A DNA stretch of 64,000 nt from Ilyomonas sp963790435 (GCA_963790435.1 CAWBOI010000002.1:124001-188000), one strand, 5' to 3'; counted from the first letter of the stretch, positions 8,154 to 16,837 are shown. A program made the numbers and translations. The notes: generated by a model not told the origin, from the letters alone.

Positions 8154-8717
8154 ATGAAACAAATACTTTGTGCTGCCAGCCTTGCTGCTGTTGTTTTGCT
8201 TACACAAGCCTGCGGCAGCAACGGAAACAACAAACAAGACAGTGTGGACAGCGCGCGTGCACAAAACGACAGTACACCGCATACCAACACTGATGCTTCT
8301 GATTTTTTGACCAAAGCTGCCAGTGGCGGAATGCTGGAAGTGCAGTTGGGGCAACTGGCGCAACAAAAAGCAGCGAGCCAGCGCGTAAAAGATTTTGGTT
8401 TGATGATGATTCGCGACCACACCAAAGGCAATGACGAATTGAAAACCATTGCGCAGCAAAAAGGCATTGCCATTCCGCAAAGCTTATCAAACGACGCTCA
8501 AAAACATTATGATGAACTGAGTAAGAAAAGCGGAAAAGAGTTTGATAAAGATTATATGGGCTTGATGGAAAGCGACCACAAAGAAGACATTGAAGAGTTT
8601 ACTGATGCGAGCAAAAAATTACAAGATCTGGCTGTAAAAGGTTTTGCAACGCAAAACATACCAATGCTACAAATGCACTTAGATTCAGTGAAGGCAATTA
8701 AGGAAATTTTGAAGTAA
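8154..8717 (+). CDS. DUF4142 lipoprotein
   Basis: The 187-residue product begins MKQILCAASLAAVVLLTQAC, a signal peptide with lipobox TQAC (Cys20), so it is a lipoprotein. After a linker, residues ~48-185 are helical and match the DUF4142 pattern: 'DFLTKAASGGMLEVQLGQLA', then VKDFGLMMIRDHTKGNDELK, the helix carrying the conserved 'M-x-x-D-H' motif. DUF4142 domains are ferritin-like four-helix bundles, usually exported and often induced by stress. Their biochemical role is uncertain. The gene ends two bases before a 228-bp palindromic element. Confidence 0.85.
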   Translation: MKQILCAASLAAVVLLTQACGSNGNNKQDSVDSARAQNDSTPHTNTDASDFLTKAASGGMLEVQLGQLAQQKAASQRVKDFGLMMIRDHTKGNDELKTIAQQKGIAIPQSLSNDAQKHYDELSKKSGKEFDKDYMGLMESDHKEDIEEFTDASKKLQDLAVKGFATQNIPMLQMHLDSVKAIKEILK

Positions 8718-8719
8718 AA

Positions 8720-8947
8720 CCTCACCCCAACCCCTCTCCACAAGTGGAGAGGGGCTATTTCACAAATGGCAAGTTTGGTTTACTGTGAAGAGTGTTTTGC
8801 TGTTTTAGATAAAATCAAAGCTTCTTAGACCTATCTTTTTAATACCTCTTTGGTTAACAAAAATTATTACACCTCTACAAAATTTAGTGTATATAAATTC
8901 AATCATCGTAAGCCCCTCTCTACTTGTGGAGAGGGGTTGGGGTGAGG
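8720..8947. repeat. 228-bp palindromic element with CCTCACCCC ends
   Basis: The ends are inverted copies of CCTCACCCCAACCCCTCTCC. Just inside each end is a hairpin: CCCCTCTCCAC/GTGGAGAGGGG at 8731-8754, and a near-identical one at 8913-8936. The centre is A/T-rich and non-coding. The right end overlaps the last 9 codons of kbl. The design of two hairpins facing each other in about 220 bp is the same as in the CGTCATTCCGC family later in the window. It resembles a MITE or a REP-type BIME. No transposase is present. Confidence 0.8.
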
Positions 8948-10122
8948 TTCAATTCTTTACTCACTTTTGTAAAGGCTGCAATGGCTTTGTCTAAATGATG
9001 TTGTTCGTGCGCGGCGCTCAATTGTACACGAATGCGCGCCATGCCTTTCGCCACCACAGGATAGAAAAAACCAATTACATAAATGCCTTCCTCCAGCAGC
9101 TTCGCAGCAAAATTTTGCGCCACTACAGCATCGTACAACATGATGGGTACAATGGGATGATCGCCGGGCTTAATATCAAAGCCGGCTTCCCTCATTTTAC
9201 TTCTAAAATATTTTGTGTTGTACTCTAATTTATCTCTTAGCTCTGTAGTTTCTGTAAGCATCTCCAGCACTGCAATAGAAGCGCCGACAATGCTGGGTGC
9301 AACGGTGTTGGAAAACAAATACGGACGGCTTCTTTGCCGGAGCAATTCAATGATTTCTTTTCGTCCCGAAGTAAAGCCGCCACTCGCACCGCCCAAGGCT
9401 TTACCAAGCGTTCCGGTAATGATGTCAATCTTTCCCATCACGCCACGGTATTCATGCGTGCCTCTTCCAGTTTTGCCCAAAAAACCCGAGCTATGGCATT
9501 CATCAATCATAACAATGGCATTGTATTTTTCAGCCAGCTCTACTATCTTATCCAACTGTGCGATGGTGCCATCCATACTAAACGAACCATCGGTAACAAT
9601 GATGCGACTGCGCAGGGTTTGCGTTTGCTTTAGTTTATCTTCCAGGTCTTCCATGCTGTTGTGTTCGTAGCGGTAACGCTGCGCCTTGCAAAGCCTTACG
9701 CCATCTATAATTGACGCATGATTTAAAGCATCAGAAATGATAGCGTCCTGCTCGTTAAAAAGCGGCTCAAACACACCACCGTTCGCATCAAAACAAGCGG
9801 CATACAAAATGGTATCTTCTGTTCCGAGAAACTGCGAGATGCGGTGTTCTAATTCTTTATGAATATCCTGCGTGCCGCAGATAAACCGTACGCTGCTCAT
9901 GCCATAGCCATGCGTGTTAATTGCTTCGTGTGCAGCTTCTATTACTTTTGGGTGAGATGATAAACCGAGATAATTGTTGGCACAAAAATTCAATACTGTT
10001 TTGCCATTCACCTCTATCTCCGGCCCTTGTTCGCTGGTAATGATTCTTTCCCGCTTAAACAATCCAGCTCCTTCAATTTCCGTCAATTCATTTTGAATAC
10101 GGCTTACAAATGTTTCGTTCAT
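8920..10122 (-). CDS. kbl: Glycine C-acetyltransferase (2-amino-3-ketobutyrate CoA ligase)
   Basis: A PLP-dependent alpha-oxoamine synthase that cleaves 2-amino-3-ketobutyrate with CoA to glycine and acetyl-CoA, in threonine breakdown. The 400 residues fit the family. Seen: SSVRFICGTQDIHKELE (~76-92), DECHSSGFLGKTGRGTHE (~207-224) with the PLP-ring Asp, and TGTLGKALGGASGG with the PLP lysine at Lys241. The SVRFICGTQ and AxFDANGG patterns favour KBL over BioF, although bioD is 6 kb away. Oddly, the last nine residues (LTPTPLHK region) are encoded by the terminal repeat at 8720-8947, and the stop lies in its hairpin loop. No threonine dehydrogenase gene is adjacent. Confidence 0.9.
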   Translation of the reverse strand: MNETFVSRIQNELTEIEGAGLFKRERIITSEQGPEIEVNGKTVLNFCANNYLGLSSHPKVIEAAHEAINTHGYGMSSVRFICGTQDIHKELEHRISQFLGTEDTILYAACFDANGGVFEPLFNEQDAIISDALNHASIIDGVRLCKAQRYRYEHNSMEDLEDKLKQTQTLRSRIIVTDGSFSMDGTIAQLDKIVELAEKYNAIVMIDECHSSGFLGKTGRGTHEYRGVMGKIDIITGTLGKALGGASGGFTSGRKEIIELLRQRSRPYLFSNTVAPSIVGASIAVLEMLTETTELRDKLEYNTKYFRSKMREAGFDIKPGDHPIVPIMLYDAVVAQNFAAKLLEEGIYVIGFFYPVVAKGMARIRVQLSAAHEQHHLDKAIAAFTKVSKELNLTPTPLHK

Positions 10123-10193
10123 AAATAATCGTTGTGCTGCAAAAATAAAGGGGAAGAAATATTTAGCATCTTTACTTTTATAAAAAGAGAATT

Positions 10194-10607
10194 ATGTGGT
10201 GGATATATGCTTTGCTTTCGGCCCTTTTTGCGGCGCTCACAGCCATCTTCGCCAAGATTGGAATTAAAGGGGTGGATACCGATCTGGCAACGGCTATTCG
10301 TACCAGCGTAATATTGGTGCTTGCCTGGGCAATTGCCATCTTCCGTGGCGGCATTGCTACTACAGGTTCGTTAACCAAACAAAACCTTTTGTTTTTACTA
10401 TTATCAGGTATTGCAACGGGTTTATCATGGATATTTTATTTCAAAGCCTTGCAGTTGGGAAAGGTATCGCAGGTAGCGCCGGTTGATAAGCTAAGTGTTG
10501 CCATTGCCATTGTGTTAGCTGTTTTGTTTTTGGGCGAACAGCTCACGCTGAAAACCGCTGTGGGTGCGGGCTTGATTGTTACCGGAACAGTTGTATTAAT
10601 ACTATAA
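10194..10607 (+). CDS. Small EamA/DMT-family membrane protein
   Basis: The 137-residue protein has five hydrophobic segments and corresponds to a single EamA domain, half of a typical drug/metabolite transporter. It opens MWWIYALLSALFAALTAIF. The loop AIRTSVILVLAWAI and the 'ALQLGKVSQVAPVDKLSV...LFLGEQL' segment near the C-terminus are diagnostic of the family. Such half-size proteins are thought to work as homo- or heterodimers. The substrate is not known. It is divergent from kbl, with a 71-bp gap. A CGCAGAG-type repeat lies just after the stop. Confidence 0.85.
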   Translation: MWWIYALLSALFAALTAIFAKIGIKGVDTDLATAIRTSVILVLAWAIAIFRGGIATTGSLTKQNLLFLLLSGIATGLSWIFYFKALQLGKVSQVAPVDKLSVAIAIVLAVLFLGEQLTLKTAVGAGLIVTGTVVLIL

Positions 10608-10614
10608 ATTTCAT

Positions 10615-10668
10615 CGCAGAGAGTTTATTTGCTCTGCGTAAACTCTGCAAACTCTTATTCTCTGCGGT
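10615..10668. repeat. CGCAGAG inverted repeat, copy 1
   Basis: CGCAGAGAG at the left and CTCTGCG at the right, with internal CTCTGCG and AAACTCT words. Two further, longer copies lie at 14236-14317 and 25881-25963. All three sit just after a forward gene. This is a short intergenic repeat family. Confidence 0.65.
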
Positions 10669-10705
10669 AGAAAATTCATTTAAATAAAAATCAACAAAAA
10701 CAAAA

Positions 10706-11599
10706 ATGGAAAGAAGAACGTTCCTCAACACACTATCCAAAACGGTGGGAAGTGTTGCCGTTTTATCAATACCCGTGATGAGTGAAGCGAAAAGTTTTTT
10801 AGCACAAAAACAAACTATCACTGTTGGAGAGATTATGGATTTGTTTATGAAGCAAGTTCCTTCACCCATTCCCAACACAGTTGACACATTGAAGGCCGGA
10901 AGCCGCGACACAGTTGTAACCGGCATTGTTACCACCATGTTTGCTACGGTTGATGTGATAAAAAAGGCGGCTGCAATGAAAGCCAATTTCATCATTGCAC
11001 ATGAGCCTACTTTCTATAACCATGCTGATGATGTAAGCTGGCTGCAAAACGATGATGTGTATCAATATAAAAAAGATTTATTGCAGCAACACAACATTGC
11101 TGTGTGGCGCAACCACGATTCTATTCATAGTTTGCAACAAGATGGCGTGCGTGAAGGCGTGCTGGCGCAATTGGGCTGGAAACAATATGACAGCGGTACA
11201 AAAGATAACATGGTAGCGATACCAGTAATAAGCCTTCAGCAATTGATAAATGAGGCAAAAACAAAACTGAACATTTCAACGCTGCGGTACATTGGCAACT
11301 TATCTCAACATTGCAAAAAAATATTGTTGATGCCCGGCTCGGTAGGTGGTACAAAACAAATTACAGGACTAAGCCAATACAAACCGGATGTGTTGATGTG
11401 CGGTGAAATTTCGGAATGGGAAACAGCAGAATACGTGCGCGATGCAAGGGCAAAAGGCGACAACATTTCGCTCGTTGTACTGGGGCATATTGCCAGCGAA
11501 GAAGGCGGCTCGGAATGGATGAAAAGCTGGCTGCAACAAAATGTGCCCGCCATTCCGGTAACACACATTCCGGCGGGCAATTCATTATCGTTTGCGTAA
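10706..11599 (+). CDS. Nif3-like dinuclear metal protein with a twin-arginine-type signal
   Basis: The 297-residue protein begins MERRTFLNTLSKTVGSVAVL, with a double-Arg motif and hydrophobic stretch, so export (perhaps by Tat) is likely. After residue 35 it follows the Nif3/DUF34 fold. A metal-binding His appears in NFIIAHEPTFYNH (~residue 95), another in WRNHDSIH (~133). The C-terminal block PGSVGGTK...DVLMCGEISEWETAE is followed by VVLGHIASEEGG (~255) with the last His. Nif3 family proteins are usually cytosolic hexamers with two metal ions, of uncertain activity. An exported form is unusual. Start at 10706 follows an AACAAAAACAAAAATGG leader. Confidence 0.8.
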   Translation: MERRTFLNTLSKTVGSVAVLSIPVMSEAKSFLAQKQTITVGEIMDLFMKQVPSPIPNTVDTLKAGSRDTVVTGIVTTMFATVDVIKKAAAMKANFIIAHEPTFYNHADDVSWLQNDDVYQYKKDLLQQHNIAVWRNHDSIHSLQQDGVREGVLAQLGWKQYDSGTKDNMVAIPVISLQQLINEAKTKLNISTLRYIGNLSQHCKKILLMPGSVGGTKQITGLSQYKPDVLMCGEISEWETAEYVRDARAKGDNISLVVLGHIASEEGGSEWMKSWLQQNVPAIPVTHIPAGNSLSFA

Positions 11600-11635
11600 A
11601 AAGATTTATTTATTTTTCATGCAAAAACAAAAGCT

Positions 11636-11980
11636 ATGGCACACAATATTCCGTTTGCCAACAGAATAAGAGAAGCACTGGCAAACACACCAAACGTAAC
11701 GGAGAAAAATATGTTTCGGGGCACTGCTTTTATGGTAGATGATAAGCTTTGCATTAGTGTGGGCGATGATAGCATGATGTGCCGCATTGATCCTGCCATA
11801 CAGGAAGAGCTGGTTGAGAAAAAAGGCTGTCGCACCATGATAATGAAAGGGCGCGAATACAAAGGTTATGTTCTGGTTGACGAAGACGCGGTGAAGAACA
11901 ACAGCGAGTTGCTCTATTGGATGAATCTGTGCCTTGCTTTTAATAAACATGCAAAATCTTCGAAGAAGAAAAAGAAGTAA
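11636..11980 (+). CDS. TfoX/Sxy N-terminal domain protein
   Basis: The 114-residue product consists of a TfoX N-terminal domain only: MFRGTAFMVDDKLCISV (residues 25-41), then MCRIDPA, then MIMKGREYKGYVLVDEDAV (~68-86). A poly-Lys tail ends the protein. In gammaproteobacteria, full-length TfoX/Sxy activates competence genes with CRP. The function of stand-alone N-terminal domains in Bacteroidota is not established. The start at 11636 lies 4 bases after a perfect GCAAAAACAAA (11621-11631), the dispersed 11-mer. It follows the Nif3-like gene by 36 bp and may be cotranscribed. Confidence 0.8.
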   Translation: MAHNIPFANRIREALANTPNVTEKNMFRGTAFMVDDKLCISVGDDSMMCRIDPAIQEELVEKKGCRTMIMKGREYKGYVLVDEDAVKNNSELLYWMNLCLAFNKHAKSSKKKKK

Positions 11981-12254
11981 AACAAAAACCGTGGAGATTT
12001 TTGTTTGCTGATGGTTACAATTTTGATGGGTTGGCTTTCAGTTGCAGTCAACGGAAGTGCAATGTCAGTCTATATTTTACAAATGCTTGTCATTTTTTTA
12101 CCAAACAGAAGTACCGCTTGTTTGCAAGCCGCTTAAACCACAGGAAGTTTTTATTTTTGTTTGAATGCATGGTAGAAAAGAAAGCCGGACGCATTGCCCT
12201 GTTCCCGAAAACTGGCTCGTACACTTACAATAAACTTTTATTTTTATTGAACTT

Positions 12255-14177
12255 ATGGCAAGATTAAACTTACTGGAAGAAACGCGCTTTGAAAAACTGC
12301 CCGTTTCCGTATATCCAAACCGCCACGCAGCCTCGATAGAAGTGGCGCGGCGCATTGCAGCTATTATTACTTCTAAACAACATCGAGGCGAAGCTGCTGT
12401 ATTGGGTTTAGCTACCGGCGATACGCCTGTTAATGTGTATCAGGAACTGGTGCGAATGCACAAGGAAGAAGACCTAAGCTTTGCTAACGTCATCACCTTC
12501 AACCTCGATGAATACTATCCGATGCAGCCCGATGCAAGGCAGAGCTATGTGAAGTTTATGAACGAGCATTTGTTCAATCATATCAATATTGACAGAGCTA
12601 ACATTTATATTCCCGATGGCACCCTGGCGCAAAAAGATATTACCGAATTTTGCCTTGATTATGAAAAGAAAATAGAAGCGCTGGGCGGTTTGGATTTGCA
12701 ACTATTAGGCATTGGTCGTACAGGTCATATCGGCTTCAACGAGCCTGGCTCAGCGCCCAATTCAGGAACGCGATTGGTAACGCTTGCCGACCTTACCCGC
12801 CGTGATGCATCGCGCGATTTTGGTGCAAAAGAAAACGTGCCTTACAAAGCCATTACGATGGGCATCGGCACGATTCTAAAAGCCCGCGAAATCATCCTGA
12901 TGGCATGGAGCAAAAACAAAGCTACCATCCTTAAAAAAGCAGTGGAAGGCGAAATTACATCACGTGTTCCGGCTACTTATTTACAATTGTCTGATAAGAT
13001 AGAATTTGTATTAGACACCGATGCAGCAAGTGAGCTTACACGCTTCGATACACCATGGCTGGTAAAAGATTGCCAGTGGACAGACAAGCTAATTAAAAAA
13101 GCGGTGATTTGGTTATCGTTTAAAGAAGACAAACCCATTTTAAAACTTACTGACGAAGATTATAACAACAATGGCATGAGCCAGTTGGTTACGCAAAAAG
13201 GACCGGCTTATAACATCAACATGAGTGTGTTTAATAAAATGCAGCACACCATTACCGGCTGGCCTGGCGGCAAACCCAACACCGATGATACCAACCGTCC
13301 TGAACGCTCAGAGCCTGCTAAAAAAAGAGTGATTATTTTCTCGCCACATCCCGATGATGATGTGATTTCGATGGGTGGCACTTTTATTCGTTTGGTTGAT
13401 CAGCACCACGATGTGCATGTGGCGTATCAAACCTCAGGCAACACAGCGGTTTGGGATGATGATGTACTGCGCTACATTGAGTTTGCCATTGACTTCAATA
13501 AAAACATGAGTAAAGAGTGCGGCCATTTGGATGATGTATATAAAGAGATGCGCGATTTTATGGGGAAAAAGAAACCGAATGAAGTTGACATCGCCCCCAT
13601 CCGCACCGCCAAGGGTTTGATTCGCAAAACCGAAGCCATTGCCGGCGCGCGTTATGCAGGCTTACCTGATGATCACATTCATTTTATGGCGCTTCCGTTT
13701 TACGAAACCGGCAAAACTAAAAAGAACCCGGTAAGCCAGTTGGACGTTGATTTAACCAAAGAATTGTTGCAACATGTAAAACCGCAGCAGGTGTTTACTG
13801 CAGGCGATTTTGCCGACCCGCACGGCACGCACATTGTTTGTTTTCGCATCATTATAGAAGCCCTTACACAATTGCGCAGCAGCGGAGAAGAGTGGGTGAA
13901 AGATTGTTGGGTGTGGATGTATCGCGGTGCATGGCATGAGTTTGAGCTTTATGAAATTGAAATGGCGGTGCCACTCTCGCCGCAGGAAGTGATTAGAAAA
14001 CGCAATGCCATTTTTAAGCATCAATCACAAAAAGATACGCCTGTGTTTCCGGGCGATGATTCGCGCGAATTTTGGGTACGCGCCGCTGAACGCAACCGTG
14101 AAACCGCAAAGATTTATGACAAGCTGGGACTGGCAAACTATGAAGCCATGGAAGCTTTTGTAAGATGGAAGTTTTAA
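12255..14177 (+). CDS. nagB: Glucosamine-6-phosphate deaminase fused to a PIG-L deacetylase-like domain
   Basis: A 640-residue cytoplasmic fusion typical of Bacteroidota. Residues ~1-290 are NagB, which turns glucosamine-6-phosphate into fructose-6-phosphate and ammonia; visible motifs are TFNLDEYYPM (~80) and GRTGHIGFNEPGS (~154-166). Residues ~355-600 are a PIG-L/LmbE-type metal-dependent deacetylase: HPDDD at residues 365-369 and DPHGTH (~520) as the metal-binding set. The C-terminal domain may remove an acetyl group from an amino sugar, feeding the NagB domain. That coupling is inference. The first ATG at 12255 fits the family N-terminus, RFEKLPVSVY. No other amino-sugar genes are next to it. 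Confidence 0.9.
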   Translation: MARLNLLEETRFEKLPVSVYPNRHAASIEVARRIAAIITSKQHRGEAAVLGLATGDTPVNVYQELVRMHKEEDLSFANVITFNLDEYYPMQPDARQSYVKFMNEHLFNHINIDRANIYIPDGTLAQKDITEFCLDYEKKIEALGGLDLQLLGIGRTGHIGFNEPGSAPNSGTRLVTLADLTRRDASRDFGAKENVPYKAITMGIGTILKAREIILMAWSKNKATILKKAVEGEITSRVPATYLQLSDKIEFVLDTDAASELTRFDTPWLVKDCQWTDKLIKKAVIWLSFKEDKPILKLTDEDYNNNGMSQLVTQKGPAYNINMSVFNKMQHTITGWPGGKPNTDDTNRPERSEPAKKRVIIFSPHPDDDVISMGGTFIRLVDQHHDVHVAYQTSGNTAVWDDDVLRYIEFAIDFNKNMSKECGHLDDVYKEMRDFMGKKKPNEVDIAPIRTAKGLIRKTEAIAGARYAGLPDDHIHFMALPFYETGKTKKNPVSQLDVDLTKELLQHVKPQQVFTAGDFADPHGTHIVCFRIIIEALTQLRSSGEEWVKDCWVWMYRGAWHEFELYEIEMAVPLSPQEVIRKRNAIFKHQSQKDTPVFPGDDSREFWVRAAERNRETAKIYDKLGLANYEAMEAFVRWKF

Positions 14178-14235
14178 CCATGATTTTATGCGATTGTTCT
14201 GATTGGGCAGATTTGGTTTTGCCTTAAAAAATTTT

Positions 14236-14317
14236 ACCGCAGAGAAAGAAGAAACAGGAGTTTTCGCAGAAATAAAACAAACTCAACGAAAACTCTTTCA
14301 CTCTTGTTCTCTGCGGT
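14236..14317. repeat. CGCAGAG inverted repeat, copy 2
   Basis: ACCGCAGAGAAAGAAG at the left and GTTCTCTGCGGT at the right, with an inner AAACTCTTT/AGTTTT pairing. It is 82 bp long and close in sequence to the copy at 25881-25963. Confidence 0.7.
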
Positions 14318-14399
14318 TTTGTTTTACCACATTTTCTGTTCATCATGTTTGTAAAAAGAACTAATCTTCCTACTCCAAAAAATCCTTCAGAATCCTGGT

Positions 14400-15465
14400 T
14401 TAGAAACCATTAATGAAATTCCTCACCAACCCATTAAATTTCTCTTCTTCGCTAAACAAAAACTTTGGTTTTATGGGCAAAACAAAAAGTGGTACGTTTT
14501 GCAATTGCTCATGAAATTTGTGCAACCGTACAGCATCTTTTTCGGTGGTAAGAATAAGCTTATGGCTGCTTTTTATTTCTTCAAATTCCTGTTTTATTTT
14601 TTTCAAATCATCTATCGTAAAAATATGGTGATCGCTATACAGCAGTTCATCGTAAGTAGCGGTACATTCTGCTAAGTATTTCTTTAATGGCTTTGGGATT
14701 GGCAATGCCGCAAACCAGCAGTACGCTTGTGTTTGACGTGAGCAGGATTGTTTCTTTCGTAAGAATATGATATGGCTTTCCGTACTGCAACGAAGTAAAA
14801 AAAAGATGTTGCTTTGGCATAAGATGAATGCTTTCTGCAATGCTGTTTTTTTCCTTTTCGTTCATATCAAAGGGGCACTTGGTAACTACAATGATTTGTG
14901 CCCGCTTGTACGATTTGCGTTGGTCGCGCAAATCGCCGGTTGGCAAAAACCAATCGTTATAAAACAAGTTGCTGCAATCGGTTAATAAAATATTCAACCC
15001 TGCATTTACATAGCGGTGTTGAAATGCGTCGTCTAAAATAATAACATCTGTATCAGGCTTATCATGCAACAATTGCGGAATGGCAACCAATCGTTCTTCA
15101 CCAACTGCCACTGCAACCTGCGGAAACTTGGTATGAAACTGCATGGGTTCATCACCAATTTCCAAAGCCGTTGTGGTTTCATTTGCAAGTGCGTAACCTT
15201 TGGTTTTGCGCTTGTATCCACGGCTTAATGTAGCAACCCGATAATCGTCTTTTAGTGTCTCAATTAAATATTCTACCATTGGGCTTTTGCCGGTTCCGCC
15301 AACGGAAAGATTGCCTACACAAATAAGAGGAAAATTAAACGTTGCCGATTTGATAATTCTCTTATCAAACAACCAGTTTCGGATGGTGATAATCAATCCG
15401 TACAACAAAGCAAACGGCAAAAGCAAAACGCGAAAAGAGCGCAAAAAGAAAGCATTAAAATTCAT
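14400..15465 (-). CDS. lpxK: Tetraacyldisaccharide 4'-kinase, frameshifted
   Basis: LpxK phosphorylates the lipid A disaccharide at the inner membrane. The N-terminal part starts MNFNAFFLRSFRVLLLPFAL at 15465 with a membrane helix, then the P-loop NLSVGGTGKSP (~48-58) and LDDAFQHR (~146). That frame runs into a stop at 14647, soon after ANPKAIKEIL. The other frame (open from 14840) continues correctly with KKYLAECTATYDELLYSDHH and LTTEKDAVRL, to a stop at 14400. The switch lies at about 14678-14685, in AAAGAAATAC on the coding strand, and is repaired by removing one A. Because lpxK is normally essential, a sequence error is the first explanation. It overlaps the upstream 5-FCL gene by 11 bp. 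Confidence 0.85.
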
Positions 15466-16024
15466 AGATGTGGTGCGGCGTGATGCAATAATTGATGGGC
15501 ACATCCTGTTCGTGTACATCATCAATTTTATCAACCGGCTCAAAGTAACTAAAACTTATTTTGATAACATCTTCGCGGCACTGCTGTAAGTAACGATCGT
15601 AAAAACCTTTGCCATAGCCTACCCGGTAACCATTGGTATCACAAATCAACAGGGGCACAAATATCAAATCAATGTCCTGCGGTTCAACAATGTCATCACC
15701 AACAGGCTCGTTAATTTGAAATTCATTCATCCTAAATTCAGTGTCTTCATCAACAGCAATAGCTTGCATAGAATGGTTGATAAAATCGGTTTTTGGATAA
15801 GCGATTTGTAAGTTAGGAATGAGATGTTGTAAATAGCGCGAAAACAAATGTGTTAGCGGTTCGGCGGTGTGTGGCATCGGCTCGTAAGACAGCAAAATCT
15901 GCACGTTTTCAAACGATAACTTTTGAAATTGTATCAAAAGCAAATTATCCAGCTTTATCTTTTCTTTTTCAGGTAATGCCAGTCGCTTTGCTTTGTATTT
16001 GATGCGCAGTTCTTTTTTTGTCAT
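15455..16024 (-). CDS. 5-formyltetrahydrofolate cyclo-ligase
   Basis: The 189-residue cytoplasmic enzyme converts 5-formyl-THF to 5,10-methenyl-THF with ATP. It starts MTKKELRIKYKAKRLAL, a typical N-terminal basic helix, and carries the family signature GYGKGFYDRYL (~residues 137-147) close to the expected position. An FVPLLICD stretch precedes the signature. Length fits. It lies in a reverse-strand run, 53 bp after bioD, and overlaps lpxK, so cotranscription is likely. The gene product is often called YgfA or MTHFS in other bacteria. Confidence 0.9.
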   Translation of the reverse strand: MTKKELRIKYKAKRLALPEKEKIKLDNLLLIQFQKLSFENVQILLSYEPMPHTAEPLTHLFSRYLQHLIPNLQIAYPKTDFINHSMQAIAVDEDTEFRMNEFQINEPVGDDIVEPQDIDLIFVPLLICDTNGYRVGYGKGFYDRYLQQCREDVIKISFSYFEPVDKIDDVHEQDVPINYCITPHHIYEF

Positions 16025-16077
16025 ATCCTTTTATTCTGCCGATAACATAATTCTTTTGCAAAAACAAACTTTAAAAC

Positions 16078-16722
16078 TTATGGCAAATGTTTTAACAACA
16101 ATTCTCTTACTATCATCGCCTGTTGTTGTACAAACTCTTTGTTTATCTTCTCAACCAATGGCAGCGATGCAATTTTTGGATAGCCGCTCCAGGCAACAAT
16201 TTCATCTTCATAGTTCATGTAAATATCATTGAATATCCAGCCCAGCACATCAATATTGGCCGCTTTGCAAACGCTTGCCGTTAATAAAGAATGATTGATG
16301 CTGCCCAAATAATTTCGGCTCACCAATATTACTTTGGCTTGCAGCTTTTTGATAAGATCAATCACAAATTGAGTTTCATTCAGCGGCACCAACAAACCGC
16401 CCGCACCTTCTATTATTGTAAATGGGTTATCATTAATGATTAATTGAGAATAATATTTTTCAATTGCATCTAAATTAATCCTGATTCCTTCCTCTCTTGC
16501 TGCAATGTGCGGTGATGCAGGTAGCTTTAACTTATAAACTTCGGGATAAATGAATGTGTTGGTATTGGATACCAAATCCTTTACTGTTGCCGCATCTGTT
16601 CCTTCATCAAAACCAGCTTGCACCGGCTTCCAATAGGCTGCGTCCAAAGCTTCTACAACAATTGCCGACGCTATCGTTTTACCAATTCCTGTTCCAATAC
16701 CAGTGATAAAAATAGGTTGCAT
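16078..16722 (-). CDS. bioD: Dethiobiotin synthase
   Basis: BioD closes the ureido ring of biotin by ATP-dependent carboxylation of 7,8-diaminopelargonate. The start is set at 16722 (MQPIFITGIGTGIGKTIAS), as the upstream codons are not family-like. The P-loop GTGIGKT lies at residues ~9-15, YWKPVQAG at ~34-41, and EGAGGLLVPLNE at ~105-116, all typical. The 214-residue length fits. No other biotin gene is present here; the KBL-like gene at 8920 is not bioF in my reading. It belongs to the reverse-strand operon from DUF3822 to lpxK. Confidence 0.9.
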   Translation of the reverse strand: MQPIFITGIGTGIGKTIASAIVVEALDAAYWKPVQAGFDEGTDAATVKDLVSNTNTFIYPEVYKLKLPASPHIAAREEGIRINLDAIEKYYSQLIINDNPFTIIEGAGGLLVPLNETQFVIDLIKKLQAKVILVSRNYLGSINHSLLTASVCKAANIDVLGWIFNDIYMNYEDEIVAWSGYPKIASLPLVEKINKEFVQQQAMIVRELLLKHLP

Positions 16723-16755
16723 AAAAATGAATTTTTTAAGCAAAAACAACTGTAC

Positions 16756-16837
16756 TTGAAACACATAGAATCATAGGAACATAGGTTTCACATAGCATTT
16801 CCTATGTGTGTACTTCTTATGTTTCTATGTGTTTCAA
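16756..16837. repeat. Inverted repeat of CACATAGAA type
   Basis: TTGAAACACATAGAA at the left (16756-16770) pairs perfectly with TTCTATGTGTTTCAA at the right (16823-16837), with inner ATAGG/CCTAT words. It fills the gap between rsmD and bioD and would form a long hairpin in the operon transcript. Similar 'CATAGAAACATAGG' repeats occur in many Bacteroidota. Confidence 0.7.

Noticed and set aside
8920..10122. Alternative call bioF for the KBL gene, because bioD is near
   Set aside because: SSVRFICGTQDIHKELE and the overall pattern fit KBL; bioD lies in a separate operon 6 kb away.
12001..12267. 88-residue frame before nagB
   Set aside because: Cys/Phe/Lys-rich composition, no family pattern, and overlap with the nagB start. 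Treated as leader sequence.
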